NCBI GenBank assembly: GCA_934162265.1
Contig: CAKPHZ010000006.1
Coordinates: forward strand, 1 to 57,192
Direction: 5' to 3'
Origin: an uncultured Bacilli bacterium
Lineage (GTDB): Bacteria > Bacillota_I > Bacilli_A > RF39 > UBA660
Length of the DNA: 57,192 bases
The position numbers and the translations under genes are program-made. This document shows positions 25,926-34,597 of this stretch, piece after piece; position 1 is the first letter of the stretch, and each line of letters starts with the position of its first letter. The notes beneath the pieces are model-generated. The model made no database searches and was not told the origin of the DNA. It worked only from the letters and a program-made list of their open reading frames with translations.

Positions 25926-27742
25926 TTAATAAAGCAATTATCAATTTTTTCTTTAATTATTTCTTTTGTAAAAGGTTTTGTTACGCAGTCTGTAAATCCT
26001 AAAAGTTGGTATTTTTCTTGTGCTCCACTTATTGCATCGGCAGTAAGTGCTATTACTGGAGTATTAAAATGATTCATTTTCTTTAATTCTTTCATTGCTG
26101 TTACTCCACTCATTATAGGCATCATAATATCCATTAAAATAATATCATATTGTTTTTCTTTAATTTTATCCAATGCTTCTTTTCCATTATAACACTCATC
26201 TATTTCTTTAAAATTTAAGGAAGCTATTGCTCTTTTAGCTACTTTGATATTTAATTTATTATCGTCAACAATTAAAATACTTTTTTCTTGATATGAAATT
26301 TTATTATTTATTTGCTCTTGATTTTGATTTTTAGAAATTCCTTCTAATTTATCTTTGGAAGAAATTTTCTGTGGTAAGGTTACCATAAACATTGATCCTT
26401 TACCAAAAGTTGATTCAACATTTATTTTTCCACCTAATAATTCGACTAATTTCTTCGTAATAGCTAGACCTAATCCAGTTCCTTCTGTTGTAGTATTCTT
26501 TTCTATATCTAATCGTTCAAATTTATGAAATAATTTATCAACGTATTCTTTTTTGATCCCTCTTCCTGTATCTTTAACAGTAATAAATAAAAGAGTTGTT
26601 TCTTTTTTGTTAATACATTTTATATTTAACTCTATTGAACCTTGATCAGTATATTTGATTGCATTGGATAATAAATTATTTAAAATTTGCTTTACATGAA
26701 TTTTATCGCCATATAAGTATTCTGGAACATCTGGAGCGATATTTAAATGGTAATTAATCGGTTTTGTTCCAATTCTAGTTCCATTTATTTTAAATAAAGT
26801 TTCTACTTCTTCTTTAAAGTTATAAGTTAATTCATTTACTTCTAATTTATCACTTTCAATTTTATTGATGTCCATAATATTCCCAACGATTTCTAAAAGT
26901 GTGTGGGAAGCTGATATAACATCTTCAACATCTTCTTTCATACTACTTGATAAATCTTTATTATCTGCCATATCTTCACATAACCCCACGATAGCATTTA
27001 ATGGGGTTCTTATTTCGTGAGACATTGAAGATAAAAAGTCACTTTTCGCAGCATTCGCTTTTTCTGCTTGTTCTCTTGCAATATTTAATTCTTCTATCAT
27101 TTTAAGATCAGGGTTTTCAATGGTGTGATACATTAAAAATACTATATATGTTTCCATTGATGTCATTAACAGTAATTCAGGATGTACTCTTTGAATAAGC
27201 ATTACTATAACTCCAAGTAGCATAAAAGCAAAGATTGGTAAATATTTTTTATCTTTTAGTTCATTATAATTTCCTAATAAGCGAACTACCCATACACAAA
27301 TGTATAATCCTGAAACAATGAACATTACATTAGCACTAGGTCCATATGAATATATTGCGCCATTATTATTATGATAATATAATGGCGACATAACAATTCC
27401 TATTGAAAAAATAATATATAATACCATAAATATTTTTTTTATTTTGGATAGTTCTTTTTCTATATTTTTTGATGTTATGGAAAAGATATATAAAGTGAAT
27501 AATGTTAACCATGTTAATAAATAAATAATATATCCTTTTGATACAACAATATTTAAAACAGGAAATTTATTTTCATTTAGAATTGTATAGTAACTTCCTA
27601 ACGCTAATAAAACACCTATTAAATTTGTTACCATAATTCTTTCAAATATTTTATTTTCAATTGTTTTTAATCTTTTTTTTGAAAAATATACTCCATTTAA
27701 AAGTAAACTATAAAACAAACTACAAACTGTATAAAAATTCAT
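25907..27742 (-). CDS. Hybrid sensor histidine kinase with receiver domain
   Basis: A 611-residue membrane hybrid kinase. About six or seven membrane helices cover residues 1-210 with no large extracellular domain, which suggests sensing within the membrane or of a lipophilic signal. HisKA follows with H242 in SHEIRTPLNA, then HATPase_c with NNLLSNAIKYT, DTGRGI and GTGLGLAI. The C-terminal receiver has VDDN, the phospho-acceptor in ILMDIMMP near 535 and the Lys in VTKPF. No separate output regulator or Hpt is adjacent. It follows the AMP-dependent ligase by 16 bases, so the two are co-transcribed and a functional link is likely. Confidence 0.88.
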   Translation of the reverse strand: MNFYTVCSLFYSLLLNGVYFSKKRLKTIENKIFERIMVTNLIGVLLALGSYYTILNENKFPVLNIVVSKGYIIYLLTWLTLFTLYIFSITSKNIEKELSKIKKIFMVLYIIFSIGIVMSPLYYHNNNGAIYSYGPSANVMFIVSGLYICVWVVRLLGNYNELKDKKYLPIFAFMLLGVIVMLIQRVHPELLLMTSMETYIVFLMYHTIENPDLKMIEELNIAREQAEKANAAKSDFLSSMSHEIRTPLNAIVGLCEDMADNKDLSSSMKEDVEDVISASHTLLEIVGNIMDINKIESDKLEVNELTYNFKEEVETLFKINGTRIGTKPINYHLNIAPDVPEYLYGDKIHVKQILNNLLSNAIKYTDQGSIELNIKCINKKETTLLFITVKDTGRGIKKEYVDKLFHKFERLDIEKNTTTEGTGLGLAITKKLVELLGGKINVESTFGKGSMFMVTLPQKISSKDKLEGISKNQNQEQINNKISYQEKSILIVDDNKLNIKVAKRAIASLNFKEIDECYNGKEALDKIKEKQYDIILMDIMMPIMSGVTAMKELKKMNHFNTPVIALTADAISGAQEKYQLLGFTDCVTKPFTKEIIKEKIDNCFINNTDKE

Positions 27743-27758
27743 AAATTTTATCCCCTTT

Positions 27759-29675
27759 TTATTTCTTTTCTAACTTTTTTATTTTTCCTTTTTCTGAATT
27801 TAATTCCATTTTTTGTACTTCAAATGAATTAATTTTCCCAACATCAGTTAAAGGTAGTGAATCCCTAAAGGAATAAGTAATTGGTACATCTCTTTCTGGC
27901 AGCATTGAAGAACATAATGTTCTTAATTCATTTTCTATTTTGTCCTTTTCGTTGGCATATTCTTTCTTTAAAACTACGACAGCACGTGGCAATTCTCCAT
28001 GAATGCTAGTAGAACAAGGAATGCCAACTACGCAGCAGTCTTGTACTTTATCATGGGATAAAATGACATTTTCCATTTCTAGAGGCCAAACATTATGACC
28101 ATCAGGTCTAATTATCATATTTTTTGTACGACCATTGATATATAATATTCCATTTTCATCTATATATCCTCTATCTTTTGTATGTGTCCATAATCTACCA
28201 TCGCTGTGTATTTTTTGAACTCTATTTGTTTCTTCCAAATTTCCATAATATTCTAACATAGAGGAAGGTCCACTAATACAAACTTCTCCATATTCTTTGT
28301 ATTTTACTTCCTCTTCATTAACCACATCGCTCGTTTTATCCTCCGGAAACTTAAATACAGAAATAGTATTTTTTACAAGGGGAACACCTGAACTTCCAAT
28401 GGTGTTACATTTATTTAATCTTGTAGAAACACTAGAATTTCTTTCTGTTAACCCATAACCAACAATTACATTCTTCTGATAATGGTGTTGATGAAGAAAA
28501 TCATTAAATTCTTTTTCACTTTCTTCTAAAAATTTATCTCCTCCTGCTGAAATAGAGGTTAGAAATTTTGAAAAGTCAATATTTTCCATTTTTTTATCTC
28601 TAGATAAATAGATATAATGTGTAGGAACACCAACAATATGATTAGGTTTATACTTAATAATATTATCTGCAAATTCATTTTGATCAAACTGAGGAATAAT
28701 AATATTTTTTATTCCCAAACTAGTTGCCATAACAACGCCAAAAGTCCAACCGTACGCAATGAATTCTGGCATAATATTTAATAAAGATTGCCCTCTTTGT
28801 AATCCAAGATCTGTTGCCTTGTACTGTTCTATTAGAGATAGAGCACTATCATTGGTTAGTATGACAGATTTAGGAGCACCCGTTGTTCCTCCAGTTCTTA
28901 CCATAGCAACTGGCATATTTGGAGAATATTCACATTCTTCAGCTTGATAATTTTTTCCTTGCTTTAAAAATTGATTCCAATTTAAATAAAAATCCCCATA
29001 ATTAATCTTTGGAATATTAAGTCCACTTTTATTTAATTTTTGTTTTAATTTTCTCTTAAATATTCCTTTACATAAGATTGGGATTGAATCCATATATGAA
29101 ATACAGATTACATTTTTTACTTTAGTATCATTTATTATACTTGAGATTTTAGGATAAGCAATATCAAGCATAATTAGATAATCCGAGTTTACTTTTTGAA
29201 TATCTTCCTTGATTCCATTTGCGTGATTTCTTGGATCAATATTATTTGCAATTGCTCCAATCTTCATTAATGCAAAATTAGCATAAATAGTTTCTGGAAA
29301 TGTTGGAGAGCAAATCGTTACTACATCCCCTTTCTTTACTCCTAAGGCTGTTAAAGAATTTGCTACTTTATCAATATTTTCAAAAACTTTCTTAGTTGTT
29401 ATATTGAATCCATAATAATCCATTGCAATATCATCTAAAAAACACTCAGTATTCTCTTTTGCATATCGATATAATGTTTTTTGTGGTATATTACTTTTTA
29501 TCGCTGTTTCATCATAATATTTAAGCCATGGTTTATCAACACTAGCGTAATTTGTTGGTGGACCTTGTACCTTTCCTAAAGATAAATTTCTTAAGTGTAA
29601 ATCTCTCATTTTTTGTTCATTTAATGAAAGACTTCCTAATTTAGTTTTATATTTTTGTAGGTCATTATTATTCAT
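27759..29675 (-). CDS. AMP-dependent acyl ligase (acyl-CoA synthetase family)
   Basis: About 638 residues of the ANL superfamily, which activates carboxylates as acyl-adenylates and usually passes them to CoA. Motifs: P-loop RTGGTTGAPKSVILTN, A5 VGYGLTERNSS, the A7 ribose-binding Asp in HTKDRGYIDENG, hinge INGRTKNMI, and the late Lys in PLTDVGKINSF. The N-terminal 60 residues with TLYRYAKEN resemble long-chain ligases. The specificity cannot be told from sequence. The second ATG is chosen because AAAGGAG lies 7 bases before it and directly abuts the first ATG. It is co-transcribed with the hybrid kinase, which is unusual for a fatty acid or aryl-acid ligase. Confidence 0.87.
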   Translation of the reverse strand: MNNNDLQKYKTKLGSLSLNEQKMRDLHLRNLSLGKVQGPPTNYASVDKPWLKYYDETAIKSNIPQKTLYRYAKENTECFLDDIAMDYYGFNITTKKVFENIDKVANSLTALGVKKGDVVTICSPTFPETIYANFALMKIGAIANNIDPRNHANGIKEDIQKVNSDYLIMLDIAYPKISSIINDTKVKNVICISYMDSIPILCKGIFKRKLKQKLNKSGLNIPKINYGDFYLNWNQFLKQGKNYQAEECEYSPNMPVAMVRTGGTTGAPKSVILTNDSALSLIEQYKATDLGLQRGQSLLNIMPEFIAYGWTFGVVMATSLGIKNIIIPQFDQNEFADNIIKYKPNHIVGVPTHYIYLSRDKKMENIDFSKFLTSISAGGDKFLEESEKEFNDFLHQHHYQKNVIVGYGLTERNSSVSTRLNKCNTIGSSGVPLVKNTISVFKFPEDKTSDVVNEEEVKYKEYGEVCISGPSSMLEYYGNLEETNRVQKIHSDGRLWTHTKDRGYIDENGILYINGRTKNMIIRPDGHNVWPLEMENVILSHDKVQDCCVVGIPCSTSIHGELPRAVVVLKKEYANEKDKIENELRTLCSSMLPERDVPITYSFRDSLPLTDVGKINSFEVQKMELNSEKGKIKKLEKK

Positions 29676-29716
29676 AACCATGCTCCTTTCTTGATTTGAT
29701 TATAGCAAATAAAAAA

Positions 29717-29746
29717 AAGAAAGTGAACTTAGTTAACTCACTTTCT
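29717..29746 (-). terminator. Terminator of the YdcF-like gene
   Basis: AAGAAAGTGA pairs with TCACTTTCTT, followed on the minus strand by eight Ts. It isolates the YdcF-like gene from the ligase operon. Confidence 0.75.
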
Positions 29747-29802
29747 TCAACTTTTTCTTATATTCATTTGTAATTTTAATCTTCTTGATAGATGTAATAA
29801 AA

Positions 29803-30396
29803 TTAAAAAAAACACTTAATAAAATCTTTAGTTCTAGCTAAAATTTCGCGAATTTCTCTTTTCTCTTGATTGGTATATTTTCTTTGGTTAGAAGGAATAC
29901 CATAAGCATTAATATTTAATGCCTTAGCAATATAAAGTGCTCTAGGTAAATGATACTTTTGAGTTACAATAATCATATTTTTAGCATGATAAATATATTT
30001 TGCTCGATAGATACTGTCATACGTAGATATTCCCAAATCATCACTAACTATATCTTTATTTGAAATATTATTTTCTAATAAATAATTTTTCATTACATTA
30101 ACTTCATCATAATTATCATTAATATGATCTCCACTTACTAGTATCTTTGAAGAAACATTACTCTGATAAAGGTTAATACTTTTCTTTAATCTATCTTCTA
30201 ACATTGGGCTTGGTCTTTTAGCTTTGATACCTGCTCCTAAAACTAAAATGTAATCTATATCATTTAAGTCTTTGGCTTTATTTTCAGAAAGAATTTGGTT
30301 TTTTGTTGTTTCTAAAATATATAAATTAGTTCCTAGAATAAAGAGAATAAAAAGGGCAATAAGAATTTTTAAGTATTTTAAGGGCTTTAGAAACAT
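29803..30396 (-). CDS. YdcF/SanA-family (DUF218) membrane protein
   Basis: A 197-residue protein with one N-terminal membrane helix (about 8-27) and an extracytoplasmic DUF218 domain. Family marks are YILVLGAGIKAKRPSPMLEDRLKKSI, ILVSGDH, NDYDEVNVMKNYLLEN, DDLGISTYDSIYRAK and VTQKYHLPRALYIAK. SanA relatives affect envelope barrier function and vancomycin resistance at high temperature in enterobacteria; the biochemical activity is not settled. It forms a single-gene unit with its own terminator. Confidence 0.85.
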   Translation of the reverse strand: MFLKPLKYLKILIALFILFILGTNLYILETTKNQILSENKAKDLNDIDYILVLGAGIKAKRPSPMLEDRLKKSINLYQSNVSSKILVSGDHINDNYDEVNVMKNYLLENNISNKDIVSDDLGISTYDSIYRAKYIYHAKNMIIVTQKYHLPRALYIAKALNINAYGIPSNQRKYTNQEKREIREILARTKDFIKCFF

Positions 30397-30510
30397 AATA
30401 TCAACTTCTTTCTTACAGATTTTAAAATACTTCTAAAGAATATACTATCTGTAAAAAATTATAGCATGAATAAATAATAAATTCAAATTTGATTGATATA
30501 AATTTTTTCA

Positions 30511-30535
30511 CAAAAAAACTACATTAATCAATGTA
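30511..30535 (-). terminator. Terminator after csp and the coupled small ORF
   Basis: TACATT and AATGTA form a perfect 6-bp stem around AATC. On the minus strand TTTTTTTG follows. It lies just after the stop codon of the 44-residue ORF. Confidence 0.65.
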
Positions 30536-30538
30536 ATT

Positions 30539-30673
30539 TTATAATTTTGGAGATAATACATACCTTATTTTCTTGTCTACTGGTGACAAAACCTCTTGAA
30601 AACTTGGGACATTTTTTCCTCTTAATTCAATATCATTTATTCCTTCTAATAAAGTATGTACTTTTAATGGCAC
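30539..30673 (-). CDS. Small ORF (44 residues) translationally coupled to csp
   Basis: A GTG-start ORF whose start overlaps the csp stop as TAGTG. GGAGG within the last codons of csp sits 7 bases before the GTG, so the RBS is well placed. The predicted peptide begins MPLKVHTLLEGINDIELRGK and ends with VLSPKL. It fills exactly the gap between csp and a terminator. I do not recognise it. The spacing argues that it is real; its small size and lack of known relatives argue for caution. Confidence 0.5.
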   Translation of the reverse strand: MPLKVHTLLEGINDIELRGKNVPSFQEVLSPVDKKIRYVLSPKL

Positions 30674-30891
30674 TATTCTACCTCCATAAAAGAGTGATTA
30701 GCTTCTACATTTTTTGCTTGATATCCTTTTGCTGTACTAATTAAATTAAATGTTACCTCTTGTCCAGGCGCTAATGTTTTATATCCATCTGCTTTTATTG
30801 CAGAATAATGTACAAAAATATCTTCTCCTTCATTAAATTCTATGAAACCAAAACCTTTTGCATCATTGAACCACTTTACTCTACTCTTCAT
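30673..30891 (-). CDS. Cold-shock-domain nucleic-acid-binding protein
   Basis: A 72-residue Csp. RNP1 (GFGFIEF) and RNP2 (DIFVHYSAI) are intact, with KWFNDAKG at the N-terminus, all hallmarks of single-stranded RNA/DNA-binding cold-shock proteins that act as RNA chaperones. The C-terminus is a little longer than usual (NVEANHSFMEVE), and its codons carry the GGAGG site for the small ORF that follows. The leader contains two copies of ATTACAGTTTT. RBS AAAGGAGGAAC. Confidence 0.92.
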   Translation of the reverse strand: MKSRVKWFNDAKGFGFIEFNEGEDIFVHYSAIKADGYKTLAPGQEVTFNLISTAKGYQAKNVEANHSFMEVE

Positions 30892-31017
30892 TCTTGTTCC
30901 TCCTTTTATACTACTCTTTCATTATGTCACAAAACATTATGTTAAAACTGTAATTTTTATGTATATAAATTAAATAAAATATATCTATAAAAAAACTGTA
31001 ATGTTTCTGCCATGATA

Positions 31018-31281
31018 TCATTTATTTTTTATTAATTCTGATTTATTCTTTTTCCTTTTAGGAAGAATATTACTATGGAGTTGTGTTACATCATATATTT
31101 TCTTTAATATAGCTATTTCTTTATTTACTTGGTCAACACTTAAATTTAATTCTTGTGCTTGTTTTACAATACTATAACCACCTACTCTTGTTCTAATTAT
31201 AAATTCTTGTCTTGAATTTAAATTTCCTTCTTTTATAAATGTTTCTAAAATTGATTTTGTCCATAATACTTGTTTTGTCAT
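31018..31281 (-). CDS. Small helix-turn-helix protein
   Basis: An 87-residue protein. Residues 20-65 (LNSRQEFIIRTRVGGYSIVKQAQELNLSVDQVNKEIAILKKIYD) read as a sigma-region-4-like HTH: a preceding helix, then the turn and a recognition helix. A basic tail (LPKRKKNKSELIKNK) follows. Similar small proteins are common in conjugative elements and plasmids of Firmicutes. Here it sits alone beside a tRNA gene and an insertion sequence, consistent with a leftover of a mobile element. Target DNA is unknown. Confidence 0.6.
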   Translation of the reverse strand: MTKQVLWTKSILETFIKEGNLNSRQEFIIRTRVGGYSIVKQAQELNLSVDQVNKEIAILKKIYDVTQLHSNILPKRKKNKSELIKNK

Positions 31282-31436
31282 TATTCATCATACTCCTTAC
31301 TTTTTTGGAACATTTTTTATCATTTTACAATAAAAAATATGATAATAAATAAAAAAAAATTTTAGAATATATTATTAATTCATTAAACGATATTGATTTT
31401 ACTGTTTGTTAATTTTTCTTTTTTTAATTAAAATGG

Positions 31437-31465
31437 TTGAAAAAATATCTAATATATGATAGATT
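31437..31465 (+). promoter_or_regulatory. Promoter of the tRNA-Trp gene
   Basis: TTGAAA at 31437-31442 and TAGATT at 31460-31465 are separated by 17 bases. The expected start lies about 30 bases before the tRNA. Confidence 0.5.
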
Positions 31466-31500
31466 ATATTTAGTTGAATTCATTGTTTGACTTATTGTTT

Positions 31501-31576
31501 AGGGAATTAGTTCAGTTGGTAGAACGCAGGTCTCCAAAACCTGATGTCGTGAGTTCAAGTCTTACATTCCCTGCCA
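31501..31576 (+). tRNA. tRNA-Trp (anticodon CCA)
   Basis: A complete cloverleaf. The acceptor arms AGGGAAT and ATTCCCT pair fully, followed by discriminator G and an encoded CCA. The anticodon stem CAGGT/ACCTG holds the loop CTCCAAA with CCA at 31534-31536. TTCAAGT gives the T-loop. CCA reads only UGG, in line with TGA being a stop in this genome. It stands alone, not in a tRNA cluster, and an insertion sequence begins 38 bases downstream. Confidence 0.95.
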
Positions 31577-31588
31577 TATAGAAATCTG

Positions 31589-31604
31589 CTCCAACTTTTG
31601 GAGT
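31589..31604 (+). terminator. Weak terminator after tRNA-Trp
   Basis: CTCCAA and TTGGAG pair around a short loop, with AT-rich sequence following. The IS left end begins about 10 bases later. Confidence 0.45.
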
Positions 31605-31614
31605 TAAAAATATC

Positions 31615-33081
31615 GGTTCTTCGAATTTGGGGGAACCTAGAAAAAATTAGTTCAAAATAATTGGACTAATTTTTTTGAGATAAAAAAAGACATTGATACA
31701 CTTCTTTGATACAATGTTTATAGACCAAAAAAATACAAAGTATGAGGTGTTGTCAATGTCTATAATTAATTCTATATTAAAAATGCTAAATATGAAAGAT
31801 AAAAATTTCATTTTTAATGAAAATTTTATAACAGAAAGAAAAATTCAAGGAAAAAGATGTTTAGTAATATTAGGATATTTAAAAAATGAATTTGAATGTT
31901 GTCCTTGTTGTGGTTGCTTAAATGAAAATGCTAGTATCAAAAAAGTAACTAAAAAATCTTTGATAAAAATTAATAAACATGCTGAATTAATAACATATTT
32001 AAATTTAAGTAAACAACGATATCAATGTAAAAATTGCAATAAAAAATTTTACGCAAAAACTGATGAAGTAAATTATAGATGTCATATCAATAATCAAGTA
32101 AAATTGGCTATTTTAAATTGCACTAGGGAAATGATGCCTAAAAGTTTAATTGCTAGACTTTACAATGTTTCTGATAATACAGTTCAAAAAGTTTTTGATA
32201 GTGTATTTTATAATGATTCTGTTTATAAGACATTTTTACCTAAAGCAATTTGTATTGATGAATTAACCTTCAAGAAGAAAACGTATGCTTTTAATATTTG
32301 TAATGCTAGAAATGGAAAAACTGTCGATTTAGTATTAGACAGAACCACTAATAATTTAGATAAATATTTTTCTCATTGTACCGAAAAAGCAAGAAAAAGA
32401 GTTAAATTTGTTGTTATGGATATGTATAGTCCATATATTGATTTAATCAAAAAATGGTTTCCTAATGCTAAAATCATAATAGATTTATTTCATATAGTTC
32501 AACTACTTACCAAGAGTTTAAATAAAACTAGGATTAATGTAATGAATCAAAATAAAGATGACAGTACTAAATTTAAAAGATATTGGAGATTAATTTTGAA
32601 ATCAAAATCTGATTTGGACACTAGTTGTTGGAAAAAATTTAGATGTTTTAAAAATTTAATGACAGAAGTAGATGCTGTCGACTATTTGTTGAGTAAAGAT
32701 AAGTTCTTTGAAAATTCATATGATTTATATCAAGATATTTTGTATCATTTGCAGCATCGAGATTATAAAGGTTTTAGTCAAGTTATTAATCAAAAATATA
32801 AAGATATTTCTAAGCAACTTCAAACCACATTAAATACATTGAGAAAATATTCTAAATACATAAAGAATACTTTAGAATATTCATACAGTAATGGTGTAAT
32901 GGAAAGAAATAATAATACATGTAAACTAATAAAAAGAATATCATTTGGTTTTAGAAACTTTAGAAATATGAAATCACGAATAATGATAATAATAAATATA
33001 TTTCGAAAAGATAAAAGGGAATACCATACAAAGTACAGTATTCCCAAATATATGTATAACTAATTATTCTAGGTCCCCTCA
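31615..33081 (+). mobile_element. ISL3-family insertion sequence, right end truncated
   Basis: The left terminal repeat (31615-31640) begins GGTTCTTCGAATTTGGGGG, typical of ISL3 ends. A hairpin at 31641-31676 (AAAAAATTAGT with its complement) would block read-in. One intact transposase gene follows. At the right, CTAGGTCCCCTCA (33069-33081) matches the inner half of the expected inverted repeat, but the outer half, which should read like TTCGAAGAACC, is replaced by unrelated sequence. So the right tip is lost and no target duplication can be recognised. The MITE at 9216-9390 shares these ends. Confidence 0.85.
31756..33063 (+). CDS. tnp: ISL3-family transposase
   Basis: About 435 residues, full-length for ISL3. 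The N-terminal zinc ribbon has CCPCCG and CKNCNKKF. HTH segments follow, then the DDE nuclease with IDELTF (first Asp), VVMDMYSPY (second Asp) and the late Glu in SNGVMERNNNTCKLIKR. The start chosen is the ATG at 31756, 6 bases after GAGGTG, giving MSIINSILKML, the usual N-terminus. A TTG further upstream is possible but would add non-homologous residues. No frameshift or stop is seen, so the enzyme could still act on intact copies or MITEs elsewhere. Confidence 0.9.
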   Translation: MSIINSILKMLNMKDKNFIFNENFITERKIQGKRCLVILGYLKNEFECCPCCGCLNENASIKKVTKKSLIKINKHAELITYLNLSKQRYQCKNCNKKFYAKTDEVNYRCHINNQVKLAILNCTREMMPKSLIARLYNVSDNTVQKVFDSVFYNDSVYKTFLPKAICIDELTFKKKTYAFNICNARNGKTVDLVLDRTTNNLDKYFSHCTEKARKRVKFVVMDMYSPYIDLIKKWFPNAKIIIDLFHIVQLLTKSLNKTRINVMNQNKDDSTKFKRYWRLILKSKSDLDTSCWKKFRCFKNLMTEVDAVDYLLSKDKFFENSYDLYQDILYHLQHRDYKGFSQVINQKYKDISKQLQTTLNTLRKYSKYIKNTLEYSYSNGVMERNNNTCKLIKRISFGFRNFRNMKSRIMIIINIFRKDKREYHTKYSIPKYMYN

Positions 33082-33195
33082 TAATCAATATTAAAAAAAC
33101 TTAAATAAATATTTTATATATTAACTTTAGTTATAACTAAAATATTTCTATAGCATTCTTATTTCGTGGCTAAAAGCTCGTTATAATATAGAATA
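33082..33195. other. AT-rich junction between the IS and the methyltransferase gene
   Basis: Contains the 16-bp palindrome TTTAGTTATAACTAAA at 33126-33141, a possible weak terminator for the methyltransferase gene. Nothing else is recognisable. Confidence 0.4.
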
Positions 33196-34302
33196 TCAAT
33201 TTTTCTTCATTATTATATCATTATATTTATACCTTAACTCATCAATTGAAATAAGCTTATCTTCCTTTATATAAAAATAATCCCATCCGTTGTTATTTGT
33301 TTTGTTTAAGTATTTTGCAGACATCTTATGTATAGATAATATCTCTTCATTGTCATATACATTTCCATCAATATTAACTTTACATATTTTTTCCCCATCT
33401 TTGTTATATAAAATTTGATTTTCTTTTATCATCCCAGATTCTAAAAGTTTTTTCATAGGAACTTTTGGCGGTTTTATTTCTAATTTTAGATTAATAATGT
33501 CATTGCTTACAGGAATTATTTTATCAATTCTTCTTTTTGCTGCTTTATTGTAAGTATCTTCTTTTTCAATACCTATATAATTTCTTCCTAACATTTTAGC
33601 AACAGCACCCGTAGTTCCCGTTCCAAAAAATGGATCTAATACAATATCATTTGGTTTTGAAGTAGATAATATTACTTTATATAAAAGTTTCTCTGGTTTT
33701 TGAGTGGAATGTATTTTCTTACCATCTTTTCCTTTAATTCTCTCTTTTCCTATACATATACCGATATCCCATACACTTTTATCTTGCTTTTCATTATTTA
33801 AATGCTTCATCGTTTTATAATTAAAAGTATATTTAGATTTTTTGGATTTTGCACACCATATTAGTGTTTCATGAGAATTTTGGAATCTAGTACCAGCAAA
33901 ATTTGGGGCAGCATTTGGTTTATACCATACAACATCATTTAAAATCCAATAGTCCAAATTTTGCATTATGTAACCAAGTCTATAAATATTTTGAAAAGCA
34001 CCAATTACCCATATAGAACCGTCTTTTTTTAATATTCTTTTACATTCTTTTAACCATTCAAAGCAAAACTTATCATATTCATTATAGTTTAAGAATTTAT
34101 CCCATTCCTCTTCAACACCTTGAAATTTCGTACCATCAGTTCTATAAAGTTCTCCTTCTGTTTGCATAAAGTAAGGAGGATCAGCAAAAATTAAATCTAT
34201 ACTTTCATCAGGTATTTTTTTTAAATTTTTAATGGTATCTCCTTCAATTATTGTGTTTTTTATGTTATTTATATCAAAAAAATCTTCTTTGTCTTTTCTC
34301 AT
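33196..34302 (-). CDS. HinfI-like DNA adenine methyltransferase, predicted GANTC specificity
   Basis: A 368-residue beta-class N6-adenine methyltransferase very like M.HinfI and CcrM. Motif IV is DLIFADPPYFMQTEGELYRTDG near 44, followed by EEEWDKF. The SAM-binding motif is DPFFGTGTTGAVAKMLGRNYIGIE near 222. The C-terminal domain contains EIKPPKVP and ends with IHKMSAKYLNKTNNNGWDYF, which matches the M.HinfI C-terminal domain that contributes to GANTC recognition. The ATG at 34302 is used because GGAGG lies 8 bases before it. No restriction nuclease gene is adjacent. One side is an IS, the other a dead Nudix gene, so it may be an orphan regulatory methylase or the remnant of a lost restriction system. 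Confidence 0.9.
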   Translation of the reverse strand: MRKDKEDFFDINNIKNTIIEGDTIKNLKKIPDESIDLIFADPPYFMQTEGELYRTDGTKFQGVEEEWDKFLNYNEYDKFCFEWLKECKRILKKDGSIWVIGAFQNIYRLGYIMQNLDYWILNDVVWYKPNAAPNFAGTRFQNSHETLIWCAKSKKSKYTFNYKTMKHLNNEKQDKSVWDIGICIGKERIKGKDGKKIHSTQKPEKLLYKVILSTSKPNDIVLDPFFGTGTTGAVAKMLGRNYIGIEKEDTYNKAAKRRIDKIIPVSNDIINLKLEIKPPKVPMKKLLESGMIKENQILYNKDGEKICKVNIDGNVYDNEEILSIHKMSAKYLNKTNNNGWDYFYIKEDKLISIDELRYKYNDIIMKKN

Positions 34303-34597
34303 TTTCTTGCCTCCAACTTCAATAATATAAGTATAACATTTATTTTTTAAAAGCACTAGACATCAAGAAAAAATATTTAATTTTCTCATAAAAATTACAT
34401 ATTTATAATAAAAGAACATTAAATGATAAAGGTATAAAAAAATGCTCTAAATAATTATAAATTATACATGGCACTAGAATTATTATTTTTTTGATTATTA
34501 GTTTATACTTATTATCTAAATTGTATCTGGATTTTTTTAATTACATATTTAAAATATGATGATTCACATGCTAAAATAATTGCTTTTTTTATATTCT
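34303..34597. other. AT-rich intergenic stretch
   Basis: About 290 bases upstream of the methyltransferase. No nuclease gene fragment, RNA gene or repeat is visible. Confidence 0.5.

Noticed and set aside
31501..33195. tRNA-Trp as the attachment site of a genomic island
   Set aside because: No copy of the tRNA 3' end is found downstream within the window and no integrase gene is present; only an IS and accessory genes.
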